Of a stretch of 64,000 nucleotides of DNA, positions 1 through 8,467 are shown in pieces (position 1 is the first letter of the stretch; every line of letters starts with the position of its first letter). The notes under the pieces were generated by a model. That model searched no databases and was not told the origin of the DNA. It worked only from the letters and a program-made list of their open reading frames with translations. Both the position numbers and the translations under genes were made by a program. The DNA is from Bog-473 sp963783965 (GTDB taxonomy: Bacteria > Actinomycetota > Acidimicrobiia > Acidimicrobiales > RAAP-2): assembly GCA_963783965.1 (NCBI GenBank), contig CAWAPQ010000005.1, positions 186,001 through 250,000 of the forward strand, read 5' to 3'.

Positions 1-913
1 TCTACACCCAGCCCGAAGGGCGCCGCTTCGGGGATCTCGACGTTGAGGAGTCCGCCGTCGAGTGGGCCCTGGCCACCGGACGGCCGGTGGTCGAGGAGGT
101 CGAGCGCCGTCCCGACGTCATCGTCCTCGTCCACTGCATCCCTCTTCTCTCACACGGCGTGGTGACCGGGGCGATGATCCTCCTGCGCGACGTCACCGAC
201 GTGCGCCGCCTCGACCGCTTGCTGCTCTCCAAGGACGCCGCCATCCGTGAGGTGCACCACCGGGTCAAGAACAACCTGCAGACGATTTCGTCGCTCCTGA
301 GCCTGCAGGCGCGCCGGGTGGGTGACAGGGCGGCGCGGGTGGCGCTGCACGAGGCCGAACGGAGGGTGCGCTCCATCGCGCTCGTGCACGAGATCCTGTC
401 TCGGGACCCGAGCGACCAGGTGCCCTTCGCCGAGATCGTCAGCTCACTGGTGCAGATGGCCGAGGATTCGGTGGTCTCGTCCCAGCCGATCGTGATTTCG
501 GTGCACGGGGACCTCGGCGAGGTCGCCGCCGACGTCGCCACGCCCCTGGCCGTGACGGTGGCCGAGCTGTTGCAGAACGCGGTCGAGCACGCCTTCGATC
601 CCGAGAACGCAGGGGGCCACGACGGGGCTGTCGGGCTGGAGGGTGCCGGGGGGCGGCCGGCTACGCGCCGGTCGGCCACGTCGACCTCACGATGTCCAAC
701 GACGAGACGGCGCTGTGCGTCGAGGTACGCGACGACGGGCTGGGGTTGCCGGAGGGGTTCGACATTGAGCGGACATCGAGCCTCGGGCTGTCGATCGTGC
801 GCGATCTCGTCGTCAGTCAGCTGGAGGGGACGATCTCCATGGAGCCGGTGCCGGCGGCCGACGGGGGTGGAACCCGTGTCGCGATCTCGGTGCCGGTCCG
901 CGCGCCGAGGTGA
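1..913 (+). CDS. pdtaS: PdtaS-like sensor histidine kinase (5' partial, frameshifted)
   Basis: Sensor kinase whose 5' end lies outside the window. The reading frame beginning at base 3 shows the end of a PAS-like sensor domain, then a HisKA_2-type phosphoacceptor box (REVHHRVKNNLQ, His codons near 255-260) and the ATPase N-box (AVTVAELLQNAVEHAF, near 555-600). The G1 and G2 boxes (VRDDGLGLPEG, SSLGLSIVRDLV) continue in a different frame to the TGA at 911-913. The switch lies near a run of six G at 648-653; restoring one G rejoins the halves. Known relatives (mycobacterial PdtaS) phosphorylate the RNA-binding antiterminator PdtaR. The downstream convergent whiB matches the mycobacterial gene order. 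Either a true lesion or a homopolymer sequencing error. Confidence 0.8.
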
Positions 914-935
914 GCTCGGCGCCGCTTGGGGTGCG

Positions 936-1235
936 TCAGATGGCGACGCGCTGCGAACGGCGGGCGGCCAGCCAGGCCTTGCGCAACTTGCGGCGCTCCT
1001 CCTCGGAGGTGCCGCCCCAGACGCCCGACTCCTGGTTGGTGGCCAGCGCGAAATCGAGACACGGCTCGAGCGCGTCACAGGCATGGCAGACGCGCTTGGC
1101 GGCGTCGATCTGGTCGACGGCGGGCCCGGTCGTGCCAACGGGGAAGAAGAGGTCCGGTTCGGTGTTGCGGCAGGCGGCCGAGCGGCGCCAGTCGTCCGCG
1201 TCCCAGTCAACTGTCCGGTTCCACATGAGAGCCAT
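936..1235 (-). CDS. whiB1: WhiB-family iron-sulfur transcriptional regulator (WhiB1-like)
   Basis: 99-residue WhiB protein. Four cysteines fit the 4Fe-4S pattern: one in RRSAACRNTEP, a CxxC pair in RVCHACDALEPC and a fourth five residues on. The family turn GVWGG follows, then a basic helix (SEEERRKLRKAW) used for DNA or sigma-factor contact. ATG at 1235 is preceded by a good Shine-Dalgarno (GGTGGAGG, about 9 nt away). WhiB proteins sense NO/O2 through the cluster and bind the primary sigma factor. It ends 22 bp from the convergent sensor kinase, the same arrangement as whiB1/pdtaS in mycobacteria, which supports the WhiB1 assignment. Confidence 0.92.
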   Translation of the reverse strand: MALMWNRTVDWDADDWRRSAACRNTEPDLFFPVGTTGPAVDQIDAAKRVCHACDALEPCLDFALATNQESGVWGGTSEEERRKLRKAWLAARRSQRVAI

Positions 1236-1336
1236 CGGAATGTGCCTCCACCAGCATTGTGATCCTTTTCACATGATCGGACCCAGATGGTGTCCGTCTG
1301 TGAAAAGCGGGTTAACGGGGAAGAAGGGTAATGGCC

Positions 1337-1352
1337 TGCGAGGGCCCTCGCA
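1337..1352. promoter_or_regulatory. 16-bp perfect palindrome in the whiB/GDPD intergenic region
   Basis: TGCGAGGGCCCTCGCA is a perfect inverted repeat lying 100 bp upstream of the whiB start and 67 bp upstream of the phosphodiesterase. It is followed by a short T tract (GTTTTTG), so it could be an operator or a small hairpin terminator with a GGCC loop. Confidence 0.4.
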
Positions 1353-1419
1353 AGGAGTTTTTGTTGAAAGTTCGACGCTCGTCACGGCTGAATCGTGACA
1401 TGGGGAGGTCGTGGTCCCG

Positions 1420-2106
1420 ATGACCGCCGTCTTTGCACATAGGGGTTGCACCGAAGGGTTCACCGAGAACACGATCGACGCCTTCGCCGAGGCCCGCAGG
1501 CTGGGCGCCGACGGTGTCGAGCTCGACGTGCGCCTCACCGCCGACGGGGCCCTCGCCGTCCACCACGACGCCGAGATCCCCGGGGTCGGCACGATCGCCG
1601 GGCTGGAGGTGGCGGACCTGCCCGCGCACGTCCCGCTGCTCGCCGATGTGCTGGCCGTCTGCGAGGGCATGGTGGTGAACGTCGAGATCAAGAACGCCCC
1701 GCAGGACCCGGGATGGGACCCCGCGGAGGCGGTGGCGGCGCTGACGGCAGCCGCCATTGACGAGGCGGGCTGGACGACGCGGGTGCTGGTCTCCTCCTTC
1801 CAGATGGCGACCCTCCGGGCGGTGCAGATCGCCGACGGCCGGCTGGCGCTCGGAGCGCTCTGGGGCTTCGCGGCCGACGTCGGACCGGCGCTGGCGGAGG
1901 CGGCGGAGGCTGGATTCGGCGCCGTGCACCCGTTCGTGCTGTCGGTCGACCCCGAGCTGGTGGCGCAGGCTCATGCAATGGGGCTTGCAGTCAACGTGTG
2001 GACCGTCAACGCGCCCGAGGACCTCCGGGCCATGGTGGCCGCGGGGGTCGACACGGTGATCACGGACCGCCTCGGTGACGCGCTGGCGGCGGCGGGCAGC
2101 GGCTGA
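1420..2106 (+). CDS. Glycerophosphodiester phosphodiesterase
   Basis: GDPD-family TIM-barrel enzyme (228 aa) that hydrolyses glycerophosphodiesters to glycerol-3-phosphate and an alcohol. Visible motifs are the N-terminal AHRGCTEGFTENT (metal and catalytic His-Arg), the VELDVRLTADGALAVHHD block with metal ligands and second catalytic His, VNVEIKN (ligand Glu) and the C-terminal VNVWTVNAPEDLRAM. Length is typical of cytoplasmic UgpQ-like enzymes, and no signal peptide is seen. ATG 1420 was chosen because GGAGG ends 11 nt before it; an in-frame GTG at 1411 is too close to that site. It stands alone between whiB and etfBA. Confidence 0.9.
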   Translation: MTAVFAHRGCTEGFTENTIDAFAEARRLGADGVELDVRLTADGALAVHHDAEIPGVGTIAGLEVADLPAHVPLLADVLAVCEGMVVNVEIKNAPQDPGWDPAEAVAALTAAAIDEAGWTTRVLVSSFQMATLRAVQIADGRLALGALWGFAADVGPALAEAAEAGFGAVHPFVLSVDPELVAQAHAMGLAVNVWTVNAPEDLRAMVAAGVDTVITDRLGDALAAAGSG

Positions 2107-2114
2107 CGGACCCG

Positions 2115-2138
2115 GGCCCCGATGGCGGTACGGGGGCC
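2115..2138 (+). terminator. Possible hairpin after the phosphodiesterase gene
   Basis: GGCCCC (2115-2120) can pair with GGGGCC (2133-2138) across a 12-nt loop, 8 nt after the stop codon. There is no U tract, so termination is only suggested. Confidence 0.3.
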
Positions 2139-2207
2139 TTCCCGAAAAGAGGCTTGTCACCGGGCCGAATGGCGGGGAACGGCCCTGGTCCACAAAGATG
2201 GACCGCC

Positions 2208-2984
2208 ATGAACGTCGTCGTATGCGTCAAGCAGATACCCGATCCGGCCGCTCCCGCCTCGCTGGATCCGGGCACCAACACCCTGGACCGGTCCGGCAAG
2301 CTCATCATGGACGACTCGGACAACTACGGAGTCGAGATGGCGCTCCAGCTGGCCTCGGGCGACGGCGACGAGGTCACCCTCGTCTCCATGGCGCCCGGCG
2401 GCGAGACGTCGGGCCTGCGCACCGGTCTGGCCATGGGCGCGGCCAAGGCCATCCTCATCAGTGACGAGGCGCTGGCCGGGAGCGACGCGCTGGGCACGGC
2501 CCGGGTGCTGGCGGCCGCCATCGCGCGGGCCAATCCCGACCTGGTCGTCATGGCGACCGAGTCGAGCGACGGCTACACGGGCACGCTGCCCGTCCAGGTG
2601 GCCGAGCTGATGGGTCTGCCTTCGGTCACCTTCGCCAAGGCCATCGCCGTCGACGGCAGCACGGTCAAGGTCGAGCGTCAGACGGAAGCCGGTTACGACG
2701 AGGTGGTCTGCCCCCTGCCCGCCCTGGTCACGGTCACCGCCGGCGTGGTCGAGCCCCGCTACCCCTCCTTCAAGGGGATCATGGCGGCCAAGTCGAAGCC
2801 GGTCGACAACCTGACCGTGGCCGACCTCGGGATCGACGCCGGGCAGGTCGGTGCGGCCGGCGCGGGGCAGGAGATCACCGACGTGTCCGACGCCGAGGCG
2901 CGTGGAGCAGGAGAGATCGTGGTGGACGAGGGCGACGGCGCGCAGCGCGTCGTGGCCTTCCTCGAGCAGTTGAAGGTGGTCTGA
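2208..2984 (+). CDS. etfB: Electron transfer flavoprotein subunit beta
   Basis: Beta subunit (258 aa) of the heterodimeric flavoprotein that takes electrons from acyl-CoA dehydrogenases. It starts with the typical MNVVVCVKQIPDP and has the family segments DNYGVEMAL, LVVMATESSDGYTGTLPVQVA (ETF-beta signature region, AMP/FAD contact) and PALVTVTAGVVEPRYPSFKGIMAAKSKP. The ATG at 2208 matches the conserved family N-terminus. The alpha gene begins 1 nt after its stop, so the two are surely one transcription unit. Confidence 0.95.
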   Translation: MNVVVCVKQIPDPAAPASLDPGTNTLDRSGKLIMDDSDNYGVEMALQLASGDGDEVTLVSMAPGGETSGLRTGLAMGAAKAILISDEALAGSDALGTARVLAAAIARANPDLVVMATESSDGYTGTLPVQVAELMGLPSVTFAKAIAVDGSTVKVERQTEAGYDEVVCPLPALVTVTAGVVEPRYPSFKGIMAAKSKPVDNLTVADLGIDAGQVGAAGAGQEITDVSDAEARGAGEIVVDEGDGAQRVVAFLEQLKVV

Positions 2985-2985
2985 G

Positions 2986-3957
2986 ATGCCGATCGGCAAG
3001 GTATGGGTACTGGCGGAAGTCGGCGACAGCGGGCCGACGCCCGTCACGCTCGAGTTGTTGACCGAGGCCCGTGCGGTGGCCTCGACGGTCGAGGCGGTCG
3101 CCTGGGGTGCCGACGCGGCCTCGCTGGCCGGTCCCCTCGGCGAGTACGGCGCCACGACGCTCTACGACGTGGGCGATCTGGGCGGCCTGCTCCCCGGCGT
3201 GCCGGTGGCCGCCGCGCTGGCTGCGCTGATTGAAGGGGGCGACGCGCCAGACGCCATTCTGATGCCCGCCACCTACGAGGGACGCGACGTCGCCGGCCGG
3301 CTCTCGGCCAAGCTCGGCCGCCCGGTCCTGACCAACGTGACCGGGCTGGTCGAGGGCGACGGCGGGCTGTCCAGCCAACATCCCATCTTCGGTGGGAGTC
3401 AGATCGTCACGGCACGCTTCACGGGCGAGGGGCCGGCCATCTTCGTGATCCGGGCCAAGTCGTTCGCGGCCGAGCCGTCGGGTGGCGCCGCCGCAGCCGT
3501 GGTGCCCGCACCGGTTCCCGATGTCGCCGCCACAAACACGGCGAAGATCGTGGAGCGCCACGTCGAAGAACGCAGCGGTCCCAAGCTCGACGAGGCGGCC
3601 GTCGTCGTGTCGGGCGGCCGCGGCCTGGGTGATGCGGCCAACTACGCCCTGATTGAGGAGCTGGCCAAGCTCCTGCACGGCGCCGCCGGCGCCAGCCGCG
3701 CCATCGTCGACGCCGGGTGGGTGCCCTACTCGCACCAGGTCGGCCAGACGGGCAAGACCGTGAAGCCCACGGTCTACGTGGCGTGCGGGATCTCGGGTGC
3801 CACGCAGCACCTGGTGGGGATGAAGGGGTCCAAGAACATCGTCGCCATCAACAAGGACCAGGAGGCGCCGATCTTCTCGGTGGCCGACCTCGGCATTGTG
3901 GGCGACGTGCACAAGGTGCTGCCTGCGCTCATTGAGGCGTTGAAGGCCAAGGGCTGA
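2986..3957 (+). CDS. etfA: Electron transfer flavoprotein subunit alpha
   Basis: Alpha subunit (323 aa). The N-terminal half is the Rossmann-like domain I. The C-terminal FAD domain shows VVSGGRGLGDAANYALIEEL, GASRAIVDAGWVPYSHQVGQTG, CGISGATQHLVGMKGSKNIV and INKDQEAPIFSVADLGIVGD, all classic ETF-alpha FAD-binding signatures. Together with EtfB it moves electrons from fatty-acid or amino-acid dehydrogenases toward the quinone pool via ETF-QO. No ETF-QO or acyl-CoA dehydrogenase gene is present in this window. Confidence 0.96.
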   Translation: MPIGKVWVLAEVGDSGPTPVTLELLTEARAVASTVEAVAWGADAASLAGPLGEYGATTLYDVGDLGGLLPGVPVAAALAALIEGGDAPDAILMPATYEGRDVAGRLSAKLGRPVLTNVTGLVEGDGGLSSQHPIFGGSQIVTARFTGEGPAIFVIRAKSFAAEPSGGAAAAVVPAPVPDVAATNTAKIVERHVEERSGPKLDEAAVVVSGGRGLGDAANYALIEELAKLLHGAAGASRAIVDAGWVPYSHQVGQTGKTVKPTVYVACGISGATQHLVGMKGSKNIVAINKDQEAPIFSVADLGIVGDVHKVLPALIEALKAKG

Positions 3958-3967
3958 CGCTTGTCGC

Positions 3968-3989
3968 ACCCGGGCCCAGGGTCCCGGGT
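3968..3989 (+). terminator. Hairpin after etfBA
   Basis: ACCCGGG (3968-3974) and CCCGGGT (3983-3989) form a perfect 7-bp stem with an 8-nt loop starting 11 nt after the etfA stop. No T tract follows; GC-only hairpins like this are common in actinobacterial 3' ends. Confidence 0.45.
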
Positions 3990-4144
3990 CGGCGCCCGCC
4001 TCGTGCGTCTGCAACGACACCTGCGGCGGCGCGGCCGTCACTGCGCCACGAGCACCGCTCCTCCGCAGGCCCTCGCGGCCGGGCGGTGCACGCTCGGCGG
4101 AGGCGACCGGCAGTACATTCGGCGCAGTCCGCTGATTGCCCCTG

Positions 4145-5572
4145 ATGCTCTTTCCCACAATCGACTTCGCAATCTTCTTCGCCATCGCCTTCACGGTGAA
4201 TTGGCTCCTCAACCCGTACGCGGGCTGGTGGAAGCTGTCCATGATCGGCCTGAGCTACGTGTTCTACGGCTGGGTGGGCTGGAGCTACTGCCTGCTGCTG
4301 CTCACGACGACGGTCGTGGCCTTCACCGGCGGGGTCTGGGTCAACGCCACCCGCAACGAGCGCGCCCGGCGCATCGCCATGGGGGTGTCGGTCGGCGCGC
4401 TGCTGGCCATCCTCGGCTGGTTCAAGTACTACGGCTTCGTCTCGGTGAACCTCGACAACCTCACCCATGCGGTGGGGATGGGAAGGGCCGTCCCCCTCCT
4501 GCAGGTGGGGCTGCCCATCGCCATTTCGTTCTTCACCTTCATGGCGATCAGCTACGTCGTCGACATCTACCGTCGCCAGCTCGAGCCGGCCAAGCCACTG
4601 GACTTCGCCGTCTACATCTCGTTCTTCCCGCACCTGTTGGCGGGACCGATCGTACGCGGCACCGAGCTGCTGCCCCAGATCCGCCGGCGTCGCGACCCCG
4701 AGGCGGTGGACTACTCGCGCGCCTTCTGGCTCATTCTGGCCGGTCTCTTCAAGAAGGTCGTGATCTCCTCCTACGTGTCGAGCGCGATCGTCACGCCGGT
4801 CTTCACGTCGCCCACCCAGCATTCGGCGCCGGAGGCGATTTTCGCCGCCTGGGGCTACGCGGTGCAGATCTACTGCGACTTCAGCGGCTACACCGACATC
4901 GCCATCGGGCTCGCCATGCTCCTCGGCTTCCGTTTCCCGCAGAACTTCGATGCGCCGTACACCGCCCGCAACCTGCAGGACTTCTGGCGACGCTGGCACA
5001 TGACGCTGTCGCGCTGGCTCCGCGACTACCTCTACATCCCGCTGGGCGGCAGCGCCAACGGTCAGGCCCAGACCGTCCGCAACATCATGATCACCATGGT
5101 GCTGGGCGGTCTGTGGCACGGTGCAGCGTGGACGTTCGTGATCTGGGGGGCGCTACAAGGCGCCGGGCAGTCCTTCGCCCACCTGCGCCGAGCCAGCCGG
5201 GAGCGACGCGGGCTCCCGGGCGTGGCCGACGGGCCGGTGCGCGTGTGGGTGCAGCGGTTCCTGACCTTCCAGTACGTGTGCCTGGGATGGGTCTTCTTCA
5301 ACGCCACGGGGACGTCGCAGGCCCTGGCGGTCATCGGCCGTCTCTTCAGCGGGTGGGGTGAGGCGTCCCCGCTGGTGACGCCGCTCCTCGTCCTGACCAT
5401 CTTCGGCACTCTCGCCTCGCAATTCGTGCCCCCCCTGAGGATCGACCGCCTGCAGGCGGCGTTCTCACGACAGAGGGCCGCCGTGCAGGTCGGCCTGCTC
5501 GCCTTCGCCCTGCTCGGCGTCACCACCTTTGGTCCGGTGGGCGTCGCGCCCTTCATCTACTACCGCTTCTGA
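4145..5572 (+). CDS. MBOAT-family O-acyltransferase (AlgI/PatA-like)
   Basis: Polytopic membrane protein (475 aa) of the membrane-bound O-acyltransferase family. About ten hydrophobic segments surround the conserved regions AGPIVRGTELLPQIRRR, FWRRWHMTLSRWLRDYLYIP and the catalytic-histidine helix GGLWHGAAWTFVIWG. The family passes acyl groups, usually acetyl, across the membrane for O-acetylation of envelope polysaccharides. ATG 4145 is used; a TTG lies three codons upstream. Its stop overlaps the next ATG by one base, linking it to the SGNH hydrolase, as in AlgI/AlgJ-X and PatA/PatB systems. Confidence 0.9.
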   Translation: MLFPTIDFAIFFAIAFTVNWLLNPYAGWWKLSMIGLSYVFYGWVGWSYCLLLLTTTVVAFTGGVWVNATRNERARRIAMGVSVGALLAILGWFKYYGFVSVNLDNLTHAVGMGRAVPLLQVGLPIAISFFTFMAISYVVDIYRRQLEPAKPLDFAVYISFFPHLLAGPIVRGTELLPQIRRRRDPEAVDYSRAFWLILAGLFKKVVISSYVSSAIVTPVFTSPTQHSAPEAIFAAWGYAVQIYCDFSGYTDIAIGLAMLLGFRFPQNFDAPYTARNLQDFWRRWHMTLSRWLRDYLYIPLGGSANGQAQTVRNIMITMVLGGLWHGAAWTFVIWGALQGAGQSFAHLRRASRERRGLPGVADGPVRVWVQRFLTFQYVCLGWVFFNATGTSQALAVIGRLFSGWGEASPLVTPLLVLTIFGTLASQFVPPLRIDRLQAAFSRQRAAVQVGLLAFALLGVTTFGPVGVAPFIYYRF

Positions 5573-6663
5573 TGGCCGACGCCCGTACGCCGCCGCATCA
5601 CGTCAACTGGGAGTCACAAGCCGAGTTCCAGTCGCACGACCACGCTGAACTGCCCCCGGTCGACGACGGCCGGGTGCGGGCACCATGGCGACGCGTCCTG
5701 GCCCTCGGCGTTGCCGCCTTCGCCCTCTGGTTCCTGTTGTACGCGCCCACCTTGCAGCACAACGCCCAGGTGTCCCCGGTCGGGACCCGGCGCACGGTGA
5801 GCCTCGACGTGACGGGCCCGGTGGCCGCCATCAGCCGCGCCCTGCAGCTGTCCCACTTCGTCTCCATCACGGGCCGCGGCAACGGCCTGTCCGGTGGTTC
5901 CACCGGGCTCACGGTGTCGGGACCGCGACCCGGGGGCCAGCCCTCGAAGCCTCCGCCGGCCCCCAAGGGTGGTGGCACTACGCCGTCGACGCCGACGACC
6001 GTGCCCCCCAACCCGAAGGAGCCCACTGCGGCCAACCCGCTACGCGTCCTCATCGTCGGCGACTCCATCGGCATCGACCTCGGTGACGCGCTGCAGCCCG
6101 ACTTGGCCGGCACCGGCGTCGTCAGCGTGGCGCTCGACGGCCGGGTGAGCACCGGGCTGACGAGGCCCGACTATTTCAATTGGCCCGCGGAGCTGACGGC
6201 CGACATCAAGGCGACGAACCCGCAGGTGATCGTCATCATGATCGGGGCCAACGACGCGCAGGACTTTCTCGGGCCTCCCGACGTGCCCTACACCTCGCCC
6301 CAGTGGAACACGCTCTACGCGCAGCGGGTGGCCCAGTTCATGCAGATCGCGGGGAGTGGCGGCGCCACGGTCGTCTGGGTCGGCATGCCGCCGATGCAGA
6401 ACCCGGGCCTGAACGCGCAGATGTCCGACGTCAACGCCGTGGTCCAGCAGCAGGCGGTGAAGGTGCATCCACCCGTGACGTACCTGAGCACGGACCACAC
6501 GCTCGGGACGGCGCAGGGCGGCTACACCCCCTTCGTCACGAATGGAGCGGGTCAGGTCGTCAACGTGCGCACCCCGGACGGGACCCACCTGACCCCGGGT
6601 GGGGGCCAGGTGGCGGCGCAGCAGGTGACGGCCGAGCTCCAGACCCTCGGCTACCACATTTAG
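5572..6663 (+). CDS. Membrane-anchored SGNH/GDSL hydrolase (DUF459-like)
   Basis: 363 aa with a short cytoplasmic N-terminus, one membrane anchor (about residues 41-60), a Pro/Gly/Thr-rich linker (about 115-155) and an extracytoplasmic SGNH domain. Block I is VGDSIG (Ser near 165), block III is IGANDAQ, and block V is DGTHLTPGG, giving the Ser-Asp-His triad. Translationally coupled to the MBOAT gene (1-nt overlap). By analogy with known pairs I infer that it finishes acyl transfer onto, or removes it from, a cell-wall or exopolysaccharide substrate. The actual substrate cannot be told from sequence. Confidence 0.87.
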   Translation: MADARTPPHHVNWESQAEFQSHDHAELPPVDDGRVRAPWRRVLALGVAAFALWFLLYAPTLQHNAQVSPVGTRRTVSLDVTGPVAAISRALQLSHFVSITGRGNGLSGGSTGLTVSGPRPGGQPSKPPPAPKGGGTTPSTPTTVPPNPKEPTAANPLRVLIVGDSIGIDLGDALQPDLAGTGVVSVALDGRVSTGLTRPDYFNWPAELTADIKATNPQVIVIMIGANDAQDFLGPPDVPYTSPQWNTLYAQRVAQFMQIAGSGGATVVWVGMPPMQNPGLNAQMSDVNAVVQQQAVKVHPPVTYLSTDHTLGTAQGGYTPFVTNGAGQVVNVRTPDGTHLTPGGGQVAAQQVTAELQTLGYHI

Positions 6664-7616
6664 TCCGGCGAGACGTCACCTGTCTGGGTCACGGGGGGCG
6701 ATGCCACCGCGAAGGCGACATCTCGTGCTGCCGGCACCGACCCGAGACCGGCCCGCCGCGGCCGGATGTAGGCGAGCCACACGGCACCGGCCGCCACGAG
6801 CACGGCGCCGAGCGTCCAGCCGAGGGCAGTGGTGCTGAGGCCAACGTACTTGAGCCCAGAGGCGAAGATCACGAAGGTGATCACGGGGCGGATGTAGCGG
6901 TCGGGCGCCCGGGAGGAGATCAGGGAGCCAACGAGGACGGCCGGCACGCTGCCGATCACGATCGACGTCGTCACGGCGAACTCGACGTGGCCGAAGGCCA
7001 ACGCGCCCAACGCGGCTGCCAACGTCAGTGGGACGGCCTGGGTCAGGTCGGTGCCGACCAGTTGGTTGGCCCCGAGCACCGGGTACAGGAAGAGGAGCAG
7101 CACGATCATCAGCGACCCCGAGCCCACCGAGGTCATCCCGACGACGAAACCGCCCAGCAGTCCGATGGCGACGGTGGGGAGCGGCCGCACGACAATCTGG
7201 CCGATGAGGCCCTGGCGGCTGTGGCCGGAACGACGGTCGAGTCCGTAGCGCAGCACCATGGCGAAGGCGCCCAGGAGCAGTGCGGCGCCCAGCAGGATCT
7301 GAACGTTGTTCTCGGCGCCGGTGGAGTTGCCCAACCGATGCAAGACGTAAGCGCCGAGGAGCGCGGCCGGGACGGATCCGAGAACCATCCACCCGACCAA
7401 CGAGTAGTTCACCGTCTTCTTGGTCATGTGCACAATGGCGCCCACCGGGCGCATCAGCACGGCCGCCACCAAATCGCTCGAGATCGCGGTGGAAGGCTTT
7501 ATGCCGAAGAGGAGGATGAGCATCGGCGTCATCAACGCGCCGCCCCCGGCGCCGGTCATCCCGACGAGAAACCCGACGATGGCGCTTCCGAGAACGATGT
7601 ACGGATCAATCGACAT
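6660..7616 (-). CDS. Sulfite exporter TauE/SafE family transporter
   Basis: 318-aa membrane protein with the duplicated TauE/SafE fold. The first repeat begins IVGFLVGMTGAGGGALMTPM and the second contains GGFVVGMTSVGSGSLMIVLL, the glycine-rich signatures of each half. The C-terminus is a short soluble tail. The family exports sulfite, sulfoacetate or other organic anions; the substrate is not predictable here. Its TAA stop overlaps the stop of the convergent SGNH gene by two bases. The 135 bp upstream are unusually AT-rich (7665-7705) and probably hold its promoter. Confidence 0.88.
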   Translation of the reverse strand: MSIDPYIVLGSAIVGFLVGMTGAGGGALMTPMLILLFGIKPSTAISSDLVAAVLMRPVGAIVHMTKKTVNYSLVGWMVLGSVPAALLGAYVLHRLGNSTGAENNVQILLGAALLLGAFAMVLRYGLDRRSGHSRQGLIGQIVVRPLPTVAIGLLGGFVVGMTSVGSGSLMIVLLLFLYPVLGANQLVGTDLTQAVPLTLAAALGALAFGHVEFAVTTSIVIGSVPAVLVGSLISSRAPDRYIRPVITFVIFASGLKYVGLSTTALGWTLGAVLVAAGAVWLAYIRPRRAGLGSVPAARDVAFAVASPPVTQTGDVSPD

Positions 7617-7751
7617 GGCGGTCCAATGCAGTTGGCGGGTGGGCCTTGAGAACGGCCCCGCTATATCTCAGTGGATTAACAATATCTATGTAACTGGTCA
7701 ACTATCACCCAAGTTCCTGAGCTGGACCTTCCCCGATTGCTGCTGCCGGGC

Positions 7752-8462
7752 TCAGACCAGTGGCCAGGGGTAGGGGGGCCAGTCCCCGTCGTCGACCAGC
7801 TCGGGCAGGGCGCGCAGGTCGAGCAACCAGGCCGCCCGGTCCATGGTGGCGGCGAGCTCCGCCGGTTCGAGGAGCTCGCTGAGTGCCTCCGGTGCCCCGT
7901 CGCGAGCAAAGCGGCCGAGGTCCTCCTGCACGCCGGCGTCGAGCGGTTCCCCGCCGAAGTCCCAGATCACCGTGCGCAACTTGTCCTGCGTGTTGAAGCA
8001 GAGCCCGTTGTCGATGGCCCACAACCGGTCCTCGGCCAGCAGCACGTGGCCGCTCTTGCGGTCGGCGTTGTTGGCCACGATGTCGAAGGCGCAGAGCCGC
8101 ATGAGTACCGGATGCCATTTCGGCTCGTCGCGCAGCGTGAAGTAGTGCGAGGTGCCGTCCTCGTGCACGAAGCGCTGCACGGACCCCTGCCCGAAGGGTC
8201 CTTCGGGCCTCTCGACCGTCTCGGGCACGAGCCCCCACCCGAGGGCCTCGGAGAGGGCGTAGGCGGCCACCTCACGCCGGAAGAGCCCGCCGGGGAAGTC
8301 CCAAAGCGGCCGCTCGCCCTTCAACGGTTTGTAGACCGCGAGGAGCTCCTCGCCCTGCAGGCGGCAGGTGACGAGCAGCGTCGCGTTCGAACTCCCGGCG
8401 ATGCGGCCGTGGACCTCCATCTCACCCTCCGTGAGGACGCGTTCGACCTCGGGGCCGGACAC
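7752..8462 (-). CDS. SCO1664/TIGR03843-family protein (PI3/4-kinase-like fold)
   Basis: 236-aa protein of the actinobacterial family resembling phosphatidylinositol 3/4-kinase catalytic cores. Seen are the lysine-bearing AVYKPLKGERPLWDFP, FDIVANNADRKSGH (HxxN-like catalytic loop, DRK) and LWAIDNGLCFN (metal-binding Asp). Real lipid-kinase activity is unproven. GTG 8462 is five bases after the stop of the upstream DUF3090 gene, so these are one operon. The same three-gene order occurs near mshC in mycobacteria and streptomycetes, which suggests a link with mycothiol-related metabolism; mshC is not in this window. Confidence 0.86.
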   Translation of the reverse strand: MSGPEVERVLTEGEMEVHGRIAGSSNATLLVTCRLQGEELLAVYKPLKGERPLWDFPGGLFRREVAAYALSEALGWGLVPETVERPEGPFGQGSVQRFVHEDGTSHYFTLRDEPKWHPVLMRLCAFDIVANNADRKSGHVLLAEDRLWAIDNGLCFNTQDKLRTVIWDFGGEPLDAGVQEDLGRFARDGAPEALSELLEPAELAATMDRAAWLLDLRALPELVDDGDWPPYPWPLV

Positions 8463-8467
8463 CGGCG

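Noticed and set aside
2875..4242. Long minus-strand open frame opposite etfA (and similar ones at 3929-5119, 23796-25481, 30508-32241, 34441-35949)
   Set aside because: They lie antisense to strongly supported genes, have low-complexity Arg/Pro/His-rich translations and no motifs; this is typical of high-GC DNA.
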